Positions 1 through 9,556 of a stretch of DNA of 64,000 bases are shown here, in pieces. Origin of the DNA: Mangrovibacter yixingensis (GTDB lineage Bacteria > Pseudomonadota > Gammaproteobacteria > Enterobacterales > Enterobacteriaceae). The notes under the pieces were generated by a model that was given only the letters and a program-made list of their open reading frames with translations, was not told the origin of the DNA and did not search any database. The DNA lies in contig NZ_JAIVKM010000001.1 in NCBI RefSeq assembly GCF_020523985.1, forward strand, positions 1,612,001 through 1,676,000, in the 5' to 3' direction. The translations under genes and the position numbers were made by a program. The stretch's first letter is position 1; the number at the start of each line of letters is the position of its first letter.

Positions 1-148
1 CGCAAACAACCGTCACTCCCCGGACTCATCAGAATAAACTCGCAGTCACAACTCTCCAGAAACATCTGTACGGAATCCGGCAGGTTTTAAATCAGGTGCT
101 AAACTGGCTTTAAGTGCCTGTACATTGGAAGATTATGTGGAGAACGCA
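1..148. other. Upstream of narL, no recognisable narX end
   Basis: In E. coli the sensor kinase gene narX runs directly into narL. Here the plus-strand frames stop at 88-90 (frame 1) and 111-113 (frame 3), and a third stops near 36. None reads like the end of NarX, whose E. coli tail I recall as a short Phe/Thr-rich stretch ending in His-Glu. The stretch therefore looks like leader or decayed DNA, but only 148 bases are visible and the rest lies outside the window. Confidence 0.4.
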
Positions 149-796
149 ATGGCTGAGGAACCCGCAACTATTCTGTTGATTGATGATCACCCCATGCTAA
201 GACGCGGCGTAAAGCAACTTATTGGTCTTGCCCCGGATATTCAGGTTATAGGGGAAGCCAGCAGCGGTGAGCAAGGTATAGCCATGGCTGAAACACTTGA
301 TCCAGATTTGATTCTGCTGGATCTGAATATGCCTGGAATGAACGGACTGGAAACACTGGACCATCTGCGTCAAAAATCACTTTCTGGCCGTATCGTTGTC
401 TTCACCGTGTCCAATCTTGAAGAGGATGTCGTCCAGGCACTGAAACGTGGTGCTGATGGCTATTTACTCAAAGATATGGAACCCGAAGAATTACTGGTGG
501 CATTACAACAGGCAGCAGCGGGTGAAATGGTATTAAGTGAAACCTTAACCCCTATCCTTGCCGCCAGCTTACGTAACAACCGTAACGGCTCTGAGCGTGA
601 CGTAAACCAGTTAACGCCAAGAGAACAAGACATTCTACGGCTAATAGCTCAAGGGCTGCCCAACAAATTGATAGCCCGCCAGCTTGATATTACCGAAAGT
701 ACAGTTAAGGTTCATGTTAAGCATTTGCTTAAAAAAATGAAACTAAAGTCCCGGGTAGAAGCCGCCGTGTGGGTACACCAGGACAGAGTTTTTTAA
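149..796 (+). CDS. narL: Nitrate/nitrite response regulator NarL
   Basis: NarL is the DNA-binding response regulator that switches nitrate respiration genes on and alternative anaerobic pathways off when phosphorylated by NarX or NarQ. The N-terminal receiver domain (about residues 5-125) carries the acidic pair IDDH, the phospho-acceptor Asp in LLDLNMPG, and a conserved Lys in YLLKDMEPE. The C-terminal LuxR-type helix-turn-helix (about 150-212) contains LTPRE and [12 protein letters not shown]. The frame stays open to a TTG at 125, but the ATG at 149 has GGAG six bases upstream and matches the family start, giving 215 residues against 216 in E. coli. Its stop overlaps the convergent ychO stop by four bases, so no terminator separates them. 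Confidence 0.96.
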   Translation: MAEEPATILLIDDHPMLRRGVKQLIGLAPDIQVIGEASSGEQGIAMAETLDPDLILLDLNMPGMNGLETLDHLRQKSLSGRIVVFTVSNLEEDVVQALKRGADGYLLKDMEPEELLVALQQAAAGEMVLSETLTPILAASLRNNRNGSERDVNQLTPREQDILRLIAQGLPNKLIARQLDITESTVKVHVKHLLKKMKLKSRVEAAVWVHQDRVF

Positions 797-2205
797 TTCT
801 CTTCAGGGATTAACTTAAACGCGGTTGAACTATCGGGAATATCTGCAGTTACTGGGGGTGTTAGTTTAAGTGTTATCCAGTTGGACGTCACTTTTTGCCC
901 TTTGTTGTCCTCAATGATAACCGACAACCGCCACTGATTAACGGCACCTTCTGCGCTGCTCCACTGAGGTACGATAACCGTCCAGCCCGCTGTATCAAGC
1001 CGTTTTACAGGTGCAGTGAGGCTCAATGCCTGAGTATCACCTTGCCAACTGATGTTACGAATTCCATAGCGATTATGTAACTCAATCTTCAAACTTACCG
1101 TTTCACCCGGCTGTAAATCCCATGGCGGTGTTGCCAGCCAGACACTTAACGTTTTGCGCTGCTTATACTCAAGTACCGGTACATTATTCCGCTCAGGTGC
1201 ATCATAGCGGCTCCCACGTAAAGACTGCACCGTTGCAACTTCATCAGCAGAAAGCTGCCTGTCCAACGGAACACCAAACCGGTAATTAAGCTTCAGCCCA
1301 AGATTATTTTGTACCTCACCGTTCTCGCCTTGCTTGTGTTGGGCGGTGAGAGTCAGCAAAGGGACGGGAGTATAATTGAGCCCCACATTAACCGCATAAG
1401 GGTTATGGTAGCCTGTACCACTATCAAACAAATCCACATGTTGGCCAAAATACTGCTCAAAACTGACTGTCGTGCTGATGTGGTGATAAAAAGGTAACCA
1501 TGCACGGGCATTAATATCATAACCCCGTGCAAGCCTGCGGCTTTGTGTGGTACTGCTGTTACTCCAGCCAGCCAAAGGATAGTAATAGTTTGCCGAAAGA
1601 CGCAGTGACTGGCCCCATAGTTCAGCACCCAGCCCACCACGTTGTTCGTGCCCATGCATCAATAGATCATAAAAAGAATTATAACCAACCAGCCAGTTAC
1701 CCTGGTTCCAGCGTTGCCCAATTCCGGCATTGCCCACCATCCCTTCATCCTGGTCACTGATACTCAGTTGCGTCCAGGTCAGGCCTTGCGCATCTTCATT
1801 CCAGGGGGTGAATAATGCTCCCTGAGTTCCAGCAAAGTTACCATCCTGGTCAACCAACAAACTAAAGCTCGCCTGCCCTGCAGGAGCAAGCAGGCTTTGT
1901 GCCTCTTTTGCCACACGGGAAGAAACGTAATCACGCGCATTATCAAATGCCCAGTCTTTGAACACAGCGGATGAATCATCGGTGGACGTATCGCTCGCCG
2001 AACTCAGCCCTTTCAGATATTGAGAGAGTGTTTGTTCAAATTCACTTTGAGAAGGAGTAGTACCGCCCAGGTCGGGTAAGTTTTCGCTAGCTGTAACACT
2101 CTGTGACCCCATCGAAACGGTATCAGTCGCAGCACTTGCGCCGTTTTCCCCGAAAGGAAGCCACACAAGCAAAAAAGTCATACAGAAAAAAAAATTAAAA
2201 CGCAT
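793..2205 (-). CDS. ychO: Inverse autotransporter / invasin-like protein YchO
   Basis: This is an outer-membrane protein of the intimin/invasin (inverse autotransporter) family, corresponding to YchO (also called YchP) at the same locus in E. coli. A signal peptide (hydrophobic [14 protein letters not shown], cleavage near ASA-AT) is followed by a beta-barrel region with typical strings such as [12 protein letters not shown] and [18 protein letters not shown], then about 130 residues of a C-terminal Ig-like passenger ([26 protein letters not shown]). The start is the ATG following an in-frame TTG; the Shine-Dalgarno is weak. It is divergent from ychN. The passenger is short, so it lacks the long adhesin repeats of intimin; its ligand is unknown. 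Confidence 0.9.
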   Translation of the reverse strand: MRFNFFFCMTFLLVWLPFGENGASAATDTVSMGSQSVTASENLPDLGGTTPSQSEFEQTLSQYLKGLSSASDTSTDDSSAVFKDWAFDNARDYVSSRVAKEAQSLLAPAGQASFSLLVDQDGNFAGTQGALFTPWNEDAQGLTWTQLSISDQDEGMVGNAGIGQRWNQGNWLVGYNSFYDLLMHGHEQRGGLGAELWGQSLRLSANYYYPLAGWSNSSTTQSRRLARGYDINARAWLPFYHHISTTVSFEQYFGQHVDLFDSGTGYHNPYAVNVGLNYTPVPLLTLTAQHKQGENGEVQNNLGLKLNYRFGVPLDRQLSADEVATVQSLRGSRYDAPERNNVPVLEYKQRKTLSVWLATPPWDLQPGETVSLKIELHNRYGIRNISWQGDTQALSLTAPVKRLDTAGWTVIVPQWSSAEGAVNQWRLSVIIEDNKGQKVTSNWITLKLTPPVTADIPDSSTAFKLIPEEN

Positions 2206-2366
2206 CAATCAGCTACAGCTAAAATTCAGCCTGTTATACCCATTTAAAATGTGGAAAGAGTCTTCAGTTTTACGTCTTTGCATCATGGTTACAGCATAAC
2301 GTTAACCGCTATCATCATGCCATACAGATAATTCCAGAAACAATGCCTAATCCAGAGGGAAGTGTT

Positions 2367-2720
2367 ATGCAAAGAATAACCCTGATTGCAAATGGTGCTG
2401 CCTATGGCAGTGAGTCACTGTTTAACTGCCTGCGCCTGGCAATTGCATTAAGTGAGCAGCAACCTCAACCGGTACTCAAGCTGTTTTTAATGTCTGATGC
2501 TGTAACTGCGGCACTCAGCCACCAAAGGCCCGGTGAAGGTTACAATATTCAGCAAATGCTCGAGATACTCACAGCCCAGAATATTCCAGTTCATATATGT
2601 AAAACCTGTGCTGATGGGCGTGGCGTAAGTGCATTACCGCTTATTGAAGGTATTGAGATAGGTACACTGGTTGAACTGGCTCAATGGACACTGGAAGCAG
2701 ATAAAGTTCTGACATTTTGA
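2367..2720 (+). CDS. ychN: DsrE/DsrF-like family protein YchN
   Basis: This is a small cytoplasmic protein of the DsrE/DsrF (sulfur-relay-like) fold. E. coli YchN forms a hexamer; its physiological role is not established. The 117-residue protein keeps the family core: IANGAAYGSES near the N-terminus, LFLMSDAVTAAL, GYNIQQMLEILTAQN, and the conserved Cys in KTCADGRGVS, followed by the tail EIGTLVELAQWTLEADKVLTF. I chose the ATG at 2367, which has AGAGGGA six bases upstream and matches the E. coli start, rather than the ATG at 2343. Only about 35 bases separate it from the sigma-28-like promoter of the following chemoreceptor gene. Confidence 0.95.
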   Translation: MQRITLIANGAAYGSESLFNCLRLAIALSEQQPQPVLKLFLMSDAVTAALSHQRPGEGYNIQQMLEILTAQNIPVHICKTCADGRGVSALPLIEGIEIGTLVELAQWTLEADKVLTF

Positions 2721-2755
2721 ACCTGCCCTGTCGCGAGTGAACAACTATGGTGGGC

Positions 2756-2783
2756 TCAAGTTTCCTGTATGGCTGGCCGATAA
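2756..2783 (+). promoter_or_regulatory. Sigma-28 (FliA)-type promoter for the chemoreceptor gene
   Basis: TCAAGTTT (2756-2763) and a perfect GCCGATAA (2776-2783) are separated by 12 bases. The enterobacterial flagellar sigma-28 consensus is TAAAGTTT-N11-GCCGATAA, so the match is 7/8 and 8/8 with one extra spacer base. Transcription would begin near 2790, so the chemoreceptor must start downstream of that point. Confidence 0.75.
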
Positions 2784-2815
2784 CTGGCAACACAATGCAG
2801 TTAGGGTTAACCATA

Positions 2816-4606
2816 ATGATAAGTTCAATTCGCGCACGTATTTTGCTGGCAGCAACAGGATGTTTGGTTATCGCACTGATATTAAATACAGTCATTAACT
2901 ACCAAGTCACTCGTAAGGACAGTATTACCCAAAATAACCAAATTTTGCAGAGCACTGCAGACAGCCATGCACTGGCAATCCGTGACTGGGTCAGTAGCAA
3001 ACTAACCATGATTTCATCATTGCAGTCTGTCGCACTGCAGGGCGATCCCCTGCCATTTTTTCGGCAAATTGCAACTGGCGGCGGTTTTACCAACGTGTAC
3101 GTTGGGTATGCAAACAGAACGGCGAAGTTTACCGACCCAACCGGCGTGCCCGCAGACTACGACCCAACGGGGCGCCCCTGGTATAAACAAGCTGTCGCGG
3201 CTAATGCGCCAATTGTCACAGCGCCTTATGTTGACGCAGGCACGGGTAAACTGGTGGTGTCTTTCGCTGCCCCTGTTAGTGATGGCGGGCAGATAAAAGC
3301 CGTTGTTGCCGGTGATGTTTCCATGGACACTGTTGTGGACAATGTTCGCAGCATACACCCAACCAGCCACAGTTCAGGGATGCTGGTCAACCAGGATGGG
3401 ACTTTAATTGCGTCCGCAAAAGCAGACCAGGCACTTAAACCCTTCGAGAACCTGGTAACAGGTATTTCCTTTGCTACATTGCGCCAGGCAAAAACACTAC
3501 AGCAAGGGCGTATTGGAGAAGCAACCAAATATTTAGCGGCACAACAGGTTGGCGGCACACAATGGTACCTTGTGGTTGCTCTGGATAAACAAGATGCAAC
3601 AGCAGGTATGAGATCACTCTTAAAGGCCTCTGCTTTTGCTTTGCTGGTACTGGCAGTTATCTCTGGCGGTCTGGTGCATATGCTAGTTTCAACGGTATTA
3701 AAACGGTTGTCTTCCATTCGCGATGCCATGCGCTCAATCAGTAGCGGTACGAATGATCTTTCACAACGCCTGCCGGATACCGGCAATGATGAGGTTTCTC
3801 AGATTGCCCATGCATTTAACGCATTCTGTGACAAACTGGCTGGCGCAATGGAACAAATCCGTGAATCCAGCGCATCGGTGAAAATAGCAGCTAATGAAAT
3901 TGCCGCCGGTAACCAGGATCTCTCGATACGCACCGAACAGGCCGCCTCAAGTCTGCGTGAAACCGCCAGTGCTGTCGAACAAATTTCAGCATCTGTTTCT
4001 CATTCAACCGATGCTGCAGCCCAAGCCAACCAACAGGCAACATCAGCCTCGCAAGCCGCTGTCAGTGGCGGTGAGGTAGTTGCTCAGGCCATTTCCACCA
4101 TGCAACAAATTGAAGATGCCTCCCAGCGTATTGGTCAAATTACCAGTGTGATTGATGGTATTGCCTTCCAGACAAATATTCTGGCATTGAATGCTGCCGT
4201 GGAAGCTGCGCGAGCCGGAGAGCAAGGTCGTGGATTTGCTGTTGTCGCGGGTGAAGTTCGCAGCCTCGCCCAGCGCAGTGCACAAGCCGCAAAAGAGATA
4301 AAATCCTTGATTGACGATACAACACAATGTGTTGAGAGCGGTGCTCACTTTGTCAGGCTGGCAGGAGACAGCATGAATGAAGTATCAGGTGGTATTTCCA
4401 ATGTATCAGGGATTATGCGTGAAATTACCATTGCCACCAGCGAACAAATGCTTGGTATTCAGGAAATTAACCAGGCTGTCACCCGCCTTGATCAAATGGT
4501 GCAGCAAAATGCGGAGCTGGTTGTTGAGTCTGCCGCAGCAGCAGATGCTCTGCAAATGCAGGCTGGTGAACTGGCAGAAACAGCCAGCCTATTCCGAATT
4601 AAATAA
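2816..4606 (+). CDS. Methyl-accepting chemotaxis protein, dCache-type
   Basis: This is a transmembrane chemoreceptor that would signal to CheA/CheW. It has TM1 at about residues 7-30, a periplasmic double-Cache domain to about 260, TM2 (LLKASAFALLVLAVISGGLV), HAMP, and a cytoplasmic methyl-accepting coiled coil. The signalling tip contains FQTNILALNAAVEAARAGEQ and GRGFAVVAGEVRSLAQRSA. The Cache domain contains DYDPTGRPWYKQA, a later APYVDAGTG and GDVSMD; this resembles the Tyr-Arg-Trp-Tyr…Tyr…Asp amino-acid-binding motif described for dCache receptors, so an amino-acid ligand is plausible. The C-terminus (ASLFRIK) lacks the NWETF-type CheR/CheB tether. The frame is open from 2747, but the sigma-28 promoter implies a start at 2816 (TTAGGG upstream). 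E. coli has no receptor at this position. Confidence 0.93.
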   Translation: MISSIRARILLAATGCLVIALILNTVINYQVTRKDSITQNNQILQSTADSHALAIRDWVSSKLTMISSLQSVALQGDPLPFFRQIATGGGFTNVYVGYANRTAKFTDPTGVPADYDPTGRPWYKQAVAANAPIVTAPYVDAGTGKLVVSFAAPVSDGGQIKAVVAGDVSMDTVVDNVRSIHPTSHSSGMLVNQDGTLIASAKADQALKPFENLVTGISFATLRQAKTLQQGRIGEATKYLAAQQVGGTQWYLVVALDKQDATAGMRSLLKASAFALLVLAVISGGLVHMLVSTVLKRLSSIRDAMRSISSGTNDLSQRLPDTGNDEVSQIAHAFNAFCDKLAGAMEQIRESSASVKIAANEIAAGNQDLSIRTEQAASSLRETASAVEQISASVSHSTDAAAQANQQATSASQAAVSGGEVVAQAISTMQQIEDASQRIGQITSVIDGIAFQTNILALNAAVEAARAGEQGRGFAVVAGEVRSLAQRSAQAAKEIKSLIDDTTQCVESGAHFVRLAGDSMNEVSGGISNVSGIMREITIATSEQMLGIQEINQAVTRLDQMVQQNAELVVESAAAADALQMQAGELAETASLFRIK

Positions 4607-4694
4607 CGTTATTAAGCCAGTTGCTGGTCATATTCAGCACTGGCTGAATTGATTCAAGCATATTGTCATTAAAGTTTAAGCATTGCATTTTTTT

Positions 4695-4708
4695 TTGATC
4701 AAAATCAG
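4695..4708 (+). promoter_or_regulatory. FNR-like site upstream of small gene
   Basis: TTGAT-CAAA-ATCAG matches the FNR consensus TTGAT-N4-ATCAA at nine of ten defined positions. It lies about 127 bases before the start codon at 4829, in a gene-free leader of about 220 bases after the chemoreceptor. It suggests oxygen-responsive expression of the small gene; no binding data support this. Confidence 0.5.
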
Positions 4709-4828
4709 AAATCCCCAACGTACTCTTTGGTGTTATGAGATGAGTGATTTGTGAGCAAATTCACGTACCGAGGGGGACGAATCAGACACGGAGGTCTGTT
4801 AATTTTATTCTGATGGGGTCAACTAACA

Positions 4829-5074
4829 ATGGCTGTGGTAAAAACAACGTTAAAACTGTTTGGCGGCGATACTATCGTAGTACGTTGCTCAGACAACTGT
4901 CATATTCATCTAAGTGCAGATGATTGCGAGCAAGCCGGAATTGACGCTGAAATCAAGAGTGTTCAAAACCGCAACACGGCTTATCTTGCAGTACCTTTTA
5001 GCGGTATCTGGAATGTACTGATTGACAGTCACAGCCAGTCGCTTGAGCACGCGATTAGCTACGTACCCGCTTAA
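4829..5074 (+). CDS. Small protein of unknown function (81 aa)
   Basis: I do not recognise this gene with certainty. The 81-residue protein is soluble and predicted to be mostly beta-strand, with no signal peptide. Its TLKLFGGDTIVVRC opening, central NTAYLAVPFSGIWNVLID and final HAISYVPA loosely resemble the DUF1883-type beta-sandwich pattern, in which a short Trp-x-Val-x-(Ile/Val)-Asp strand is conserved; that assignment is an inference. A GGGG ribosome-binding element lies before the ATG, and a strong hairpin terminator follows. It is transcribed with its own long leader carrying an FNR-like site. The position corresponds to the cha region, but the protein shows no similarity to ChaB. Confidence 0.7.
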   Translation: MAVVKTTLKLFGGDTIVVRCSDNCHIHLSADDCEQAGIDAEIKSVQNRNTAYLAVPFSGIWNVLIDSHSQSLEHAISYVPA

Positions 5075-5105
5075 TAACAGCCTGTTTCATTGGCTTGTTC
5101 TTCAG

Positions 5106-5133
5106 AAAATACCGGGCCGGTGCCCGGTATTTT
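5106..5133. terminator. Bidirectional terminator between small gene and chaC
   Basis: A 12-base-pair stem (AAAATACCGGGC, 5106-5117, with its complement at 5122-5133) closes a four-base loop. A/T runs on both flanks let it serve the upstream plus-strand gene and the convergent chaC. Confidence 0.85.
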
Positions 5134-5151
5134 AATGCACTACTGGAGCAA

Positions 5152-5817
5152 TCAAGCACCAGCCTGGTGCAGCTGCTGAACCAAATTATTAAGCCTGTCC
5201 ATACTCTCATCGACAATGCCTAATTCATGGCACTGTTGCGCCAGCGAAAACAGATACTGCGCGTTGGTTCCCAACGGGCCACTGGCTTCAGCTATTAGCG
5301 GAGCTATCACCTCTGGTCGGGTATCTCCTTCGAATAACGGGTGCTGTGCATCCATTATAAACACCAGCGCATCAATTTCGCGCCCATCATCCAGAGGAAT
5401 ATGGCACCAGGTCGGAAGATAACACCCGGTTATCATTTCCCGCTTCCAGAGCAGTGGCAGCTCGACATTCAATTCAGCTTCAGGTATTCGGAAAGCCATA
5501 CCAACTGTTTCACCACCCTCTCGTAACGCCAGCATTCTGCCCGGTTTACAGGCTGTGCCCCGCCCGGCAGTGAGACGTAAACAAAATGCGCGGTGCCAAC
5601 CGGTTAGTTTTCCTGCACAGGCATCATCAAATTCAAACGCGGGATTCCACATCAAAGAACCGTAACCAAAAACCCATACAGGCCCCTGGCCCGGACGACG
5701 CGCAAGTGTCTCACACAATGACGCGGCCCGCTGCTCACCTGTCCACAATAGTGTTTCTTCAATATCACCGAATGCAGTACGGCAATCGGCTTTTAATAAA
5801 AAATCTCGCGTTAACAC
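5152..5817 (-). CDS. chaC: Glutathione-specific gamma-glutamylcyclotransferase ChaC
   Basis: ChaC-family enzymes cleave cytosolic glutathione to 5-oxoproline and Cys-Gly. The protein carries the family's substrate-cradle motif YGSLMWNP and the conserved catalytic-site Glu in LWKREMITGCY, with GTNAQYLFSLAQ toward the C-terminus. The GTG at 5817 (reading VLTRDFLL) is preceded by AGGAGG, so it is preferred over the upstream in-frame GTG at 5835; this gives about 221 residues, near the 231 in E. coli. In E. coli chaB lies between chaA and chaC; here chaC and chaA are divergent with 471 bases between them and no chaB. Confidence 0.93.
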   Translation of the reverse strand: MLTRDFLLKADCRTAFGDIEETLLWTGEQRAASLCETLARRPGQGPVWVFGYGSLMWNPAFEFDDACAGKLTGWHRAFCLRLTAGRGTACKPGRMLALREGGETVGMAFRIPEAELNVELPLLWKREMITGCYLPTWCHIPLDDGREIDALVFIMDAQHPLFEGDTRPEVIAPLIAEASGPLGTNAQYLFSLAQQCHELGIVDESMDRLNNLVQQLHQAGA

Positions 5818-6288
5818 GCCCCCTCCTGCAACCACTACACAGAACCGACAAACCGCGCCATAGTGAATCTGCCACTTCTGTTTACGTCAAATACCACCTA
5901 AATTTCATGCAAAACACATACCCGAATTGCTCTTGGCTGTATGCTGCTTACACTGGTTATATTTGATATCGGCGTTTTTTTCTGCTCCTACAGTACCCTT
6001 AATCAAAAAAACACGGATACACTAAAAACAGCAACAGAACGCCTTCCTCATGGTAGGGAAAAGTAGCGCCTCGTATTTTAATCATTGATACCATCAGGTA
6101 AAACAGAGTAAATATGGCAAGTTCTACCTGTCATTCTGCTAAGTTAGCGTTTTTCTACATTGTAGATCAGCGTTGTTAATCAACCGAAATATGAGCATCC
6201 AGACCCGACCTTTTTATGTCACCTGCAGCTGTCATGATGCCGGGTAACTGTCAGTCAATAGTCGCGCAATCACTTAAGGAAGTTAGCT
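5818..6288. other. chaC–chaA intergenic region, chaB absent
   Basis: This is a 471-base divergent intergenic stretch. I looked for the roughly 76-residue ChaB on both strands and found no matching frame; the open frames are short and unlike it. The region must hold the promoters of chaC and chaA. A ribosome-binding TAAGGAAG precedes chaA. I see no operator I can name. Confidence 0.6.
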
Positions 6289-7386
6289 ATGGGAAACCAG
6301 GATGAGGTTAAAACCCGCCATAAAGAAACATCATTGCTCATGCCATTCATTGCTATTGGTGTGTTGCTTATTTGGGGAACAACAACCAACCTTAGTGCAA
6401 TAATTGGCATTAATATTCTTGCCCTCGCAGGCATCCTGTTTAGCGCATTTAGTGTTGTCCGCCATGCGGATGTTCTTGCTCACCGGCTTGGGGAGCCTTT
6501 GGGCTCACTGATTCTGACTTTATCGGTGGTCATTCTTGAAGTAAGCCTGATATCCGCGTTAATGGCAACGGGCGACGCAGCGCCAACATTAATGCGCGAT
6601 ACCCTTTACTCAATTATCATGATTGTCACTGGAGGGCTGGTTGGTTTTTCACTACTTCTGGGCGGGAATAAATTTGCCACACAACACGTAAATTTGTATG
6701 GCATTAAGCAGTATCTGATGGCCATTCTGCCCCTCTCCGTCATTGTACTTATCTTTCCGGCAGCATTACCTGGGGGCGATTTTACAACCGGGCAGATGCT
6801 GCTAATTGCGTTAATCTCAGCAGCAATGTATGGCATTTTTTTACTGATCCAGACCCGCACGCATCAGAGTCTGTTTGTCTATGAACATGAAGATGACAGT
6901 GACGATGATGACCCCCACCACGGGAAACCTTCAGCCCACAGTAATGTTTGGCACGCATGTTGGCTGGTCATTCATCTTATTGCAGTTATATCAGTAACCA
7001 AATTGAATGCAGGGCCTTTAGAAGGGCTACTTACTCATTTAAACGCTCCAGTGGCGTTTACGGGCTTTTTGGTCGCGCTATTAATTTTGTCACCAGAAGG
7101 GCTGGGTGCTATCAAAGCGGTACTTAATAATCAGGTGCAACGTGCAATGAACCTATTTTTTGGCTCAGTGCTGGCAACCATTTCACTGACAGTGCCAACT
7201 GTTACGATTATTTCGTTACTCACAGGCCACGAGCTCACTTTTGCGCTGGGGCTACCGGAAATTGTGGTGATGTCTACAGTGCTGGTATTGTGCCATGTTT
7301 CATTCTCTACCGGGCGCACCAATGTACTGAATGGGTCTGCACATTTAGCGCTGTTTTTAACCTATTTGATGACTATTTTCGCCTGA
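6289..7386 (+). CDS. chaA: Sodium-potassium/proton antiporter ChaA
   Basis: ChaA is an inner-membrane antiporter of the CaCA superfamily that exports Na+, K+ or Ca2+ in exchange for protons at alkaline pH. The 365-residue protein has about eleven hydrophobic segments in two halves. The first alpha repeat contains GEPLGSLILTLSVVILEVSLI and the second contains LILSPEGLGAIKAVLNNQVQRAMN, both with the conserved Glu. A strongly acidic cytoplasmic loop (EHEDDSDDDDPHHGK) joins the halves, as in E. coli ChaA (366 residues). It ends at a terminator shared with kdsA. The long direct repeats (ldr/rdl) that E. coli carries near chaA do not fit into the 74-base gap here. Confidence 0.96.
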   Translation: MGNQDEVKTRHKETSLLMPFIAIGVLLIWGTTTNLSAIIGINILALAGILFSAFSVVRHADVLAHRLGEPLGSLILTLSVVILEVSLISALMATGDAAPTLMRDTLYSIIMIVTGGLVGFSLLLGGNKFATQHVNLYGIKQYLMAILPLSVIVLIFPAALPGGDFTTGQMLLIALISAAMYGIFLLIQTRTHQSLFVYEHEDDSDDDDPHHGKPSAHSNVWHACWLVIHLIAVISVTKLNAGPLEGLLTHLNAPVAFTGFLVALLILSPEGLGAIKAVLNNQVQRAMNLFFGSVLATISLTVPTVTIISLLTGHELTFALGLPEIVVMSTVLVLCHVSFSTGRTNVLNGSAHLALFLTYLMTIFA

Positions 7387-7400
7387 GCATAACCAAAATA

Positions 7401-7438
7401 AAAACCCCGCCAGCATTGTTATTATGCTGCGGGGTTTT
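7401..7438. terminator. Bidirectional terminator between chaA and kdsA
   Basis: AAAACCCCGC (7401-7410) pairs with GCGGGGTTTT (7429-7438). The stem is extended by AGCAT/ATGCT around a short loop with one bulge. A and T tracts on the two sides make it usable by both convergent genes. Confidence 0.85.
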
Positions 7439-7460
7439 ATTTTTAGCTTGAACGTAGAAC

Positions 7461-8324
<864 letters not shown>

Positions 8325-8355
8325 TTATTGAAGGTTTAAGCCACAACGTGCCACG

Positions 8356-9165
8356 TTAATGCAACGTAACTTGCTTGCGGGAAAGAGTATTTATTTGCAC
8401 GCGAATCATCTCGCTTACCGGGTCTTCAGGGCACTGTTCGATAAAATAATTTAAATCGTTAAGAGCAATATGCTCGCAATCAAGTTGTGCGTAGATAAGC
8501 CCGCGGTCGCGTATTTCGTACGGGTCTTCCGGGTTAAACTGCAACAGCACTTCGCTGGCCCTGAGCGCCAAAATAAGTTGCTGCTCTTCCATCAACGCGG
8601 TTTTCAGCGTGTAGAGCATTTTATTGATAACCTGCACGTTATCCGCTTCAGTGAGGTCATCATCGAATAATTGAGCCACTGGGCTGATGTTACCTTTAAG
8701 CCAGACATCAAGCATGTGGCGATCGAGATGCTCCCCGTTAAAGGGGTTAATCAGCATCATTTCCCCGTCCATCCAGTCTGCGCGTAAGATAAGTTGGGTC
8801 GGGAAAACAACGGGCATTAAAGGCAAAGCCAGTTGCTCAGCAAGCCACAATAAAATAGCGCCGAGAGAAACCGCACTTCCTTGCCGATTTTTCAGGACAT
8901 TATCCAGCCACAATGCATCGGACAGACGATAGACACCACTCGCATCTTTAAAACCCCACTCGCCATAAAACAGGCTGAGCAATTTCTCCATTTGCCTGTC
9001 AGCATCCCAGCCCATGCTAATTTCTTCACGCGCCTGGCTAACCAGTGCATCGAGTTGTTGCTGAACTTCCCAGGATGGAAAATCATCGCGTATTAGTTGA
9101 GAAATCAGAATCATACCATCGCATAACGAAGCATGATTAAACTCGAAATTGTCTAACAACTTCAT
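8356..9165 (-). CDS. sirB1: Transglutaminase-like/TPR protein SirB1
   Basis: SirB1 (YchA in E. coli) is a conserved 269-residue cytosolic protein. It has an N-terminal transglutaminase-like segment (NRQGSAVSLGAILLWLAEQL) and C-terminal tetratricopeptide-like helices (ALRASEVLLQFNPEDPYEIRDRGLIY). Its biochemical role is unknown; the name comes from a Salmonella screen for invasion regulators. It overlaps sirB2 by four bases (ATGA type), consistent with translational coupling inside the hemA-kdsA operon. Confidence 0.93.
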   Translation of the reverse strand: MKLLDNFEFNHASLCDGMILISQLIRDDFPSWEVQQQLDALVSQAREEISMGWDADRQMEKLLSLFYGEWGFKDASGVYRLSDALWLDNVLKNRQGSAVSLGAILLWLAEQLALPLMPVVFPTQLILRADWMDGEMMLINPFNGEHLDRHMLDVWLKGNISPVAQLFDDDLTEADNVQVINKMLYTLKTALMEEQQLILALRASEVLLQFNPEDPYEIRDRGLIYAQLDCEHIALNDLNYFIEQCPEDPVSEMIRVQINTLSRKQVTLH

Positions 9166-9554
9166 AATATCCCCAGCAGTGGTACTTGAGTGGTAGCTAT
9201 TCGAAAAATGATATAAAGCACCACCAGTGCCAGCAAAAAAGCAAACCAGCGAATCTGCGGGTTGCGTGGCCCACGGCCTAACGCGATAAACCCTAAAACA
9301 ATGTAAATAATAACGCCAAATAGCTTTTCAGTCAGCCATGCGCCTTGTGGGGTAAATGGATACAGGTGCTTTAGCAGCATAAGAGCCACACCGCTTGCCA
9401 ACAGTAACGTATCATTAATATGCGGGACAATGCGTACCCAACGCTTACGCATAACTGGAGCATTGTTATGCAACCACCAGTAACGTAGTACGAATAACCC
9501 GACAGAAATACACAAAGTAATAATATGCAACCGTAACACAGCAAGCTCAGCCAT
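9162..9554 (-). CDS. sirB2: SirB2 family inner-membrane protein
   Basis: This 130-residue protein has four predicted transmembrane helices (ITLCISVGLFVLRYWW, LLLASGVALMLL, LFGVIIYIVLGFIAL and FLLALVVLYIIF). It is the SirB2/YchQ family member found at this position in E. coli and Salmonella. No activity is established. It starts two bases after prmC and overlaps sirB1, placing it tightly in the operon. Confidence 0.93.
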   Translation of the reverse strand: MAELAVLRLHIITLCISVGLFVLRYWWLHNNAPVMRKRWVRIVPHINDTLLLASGVALMLLKHLYPFTPQGAWLTEKLFGVIIYIVLGFIALGRGPRNPQIRWFAFLLALVVLYIIFRIATTQVPLLGIL

Positions 9555-9556
9555 TA

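Noticed and set aside
5818-6288. Search for a ChaB frame
   Set aside because: No frame on either strand resembles the short charged ChaB protein.
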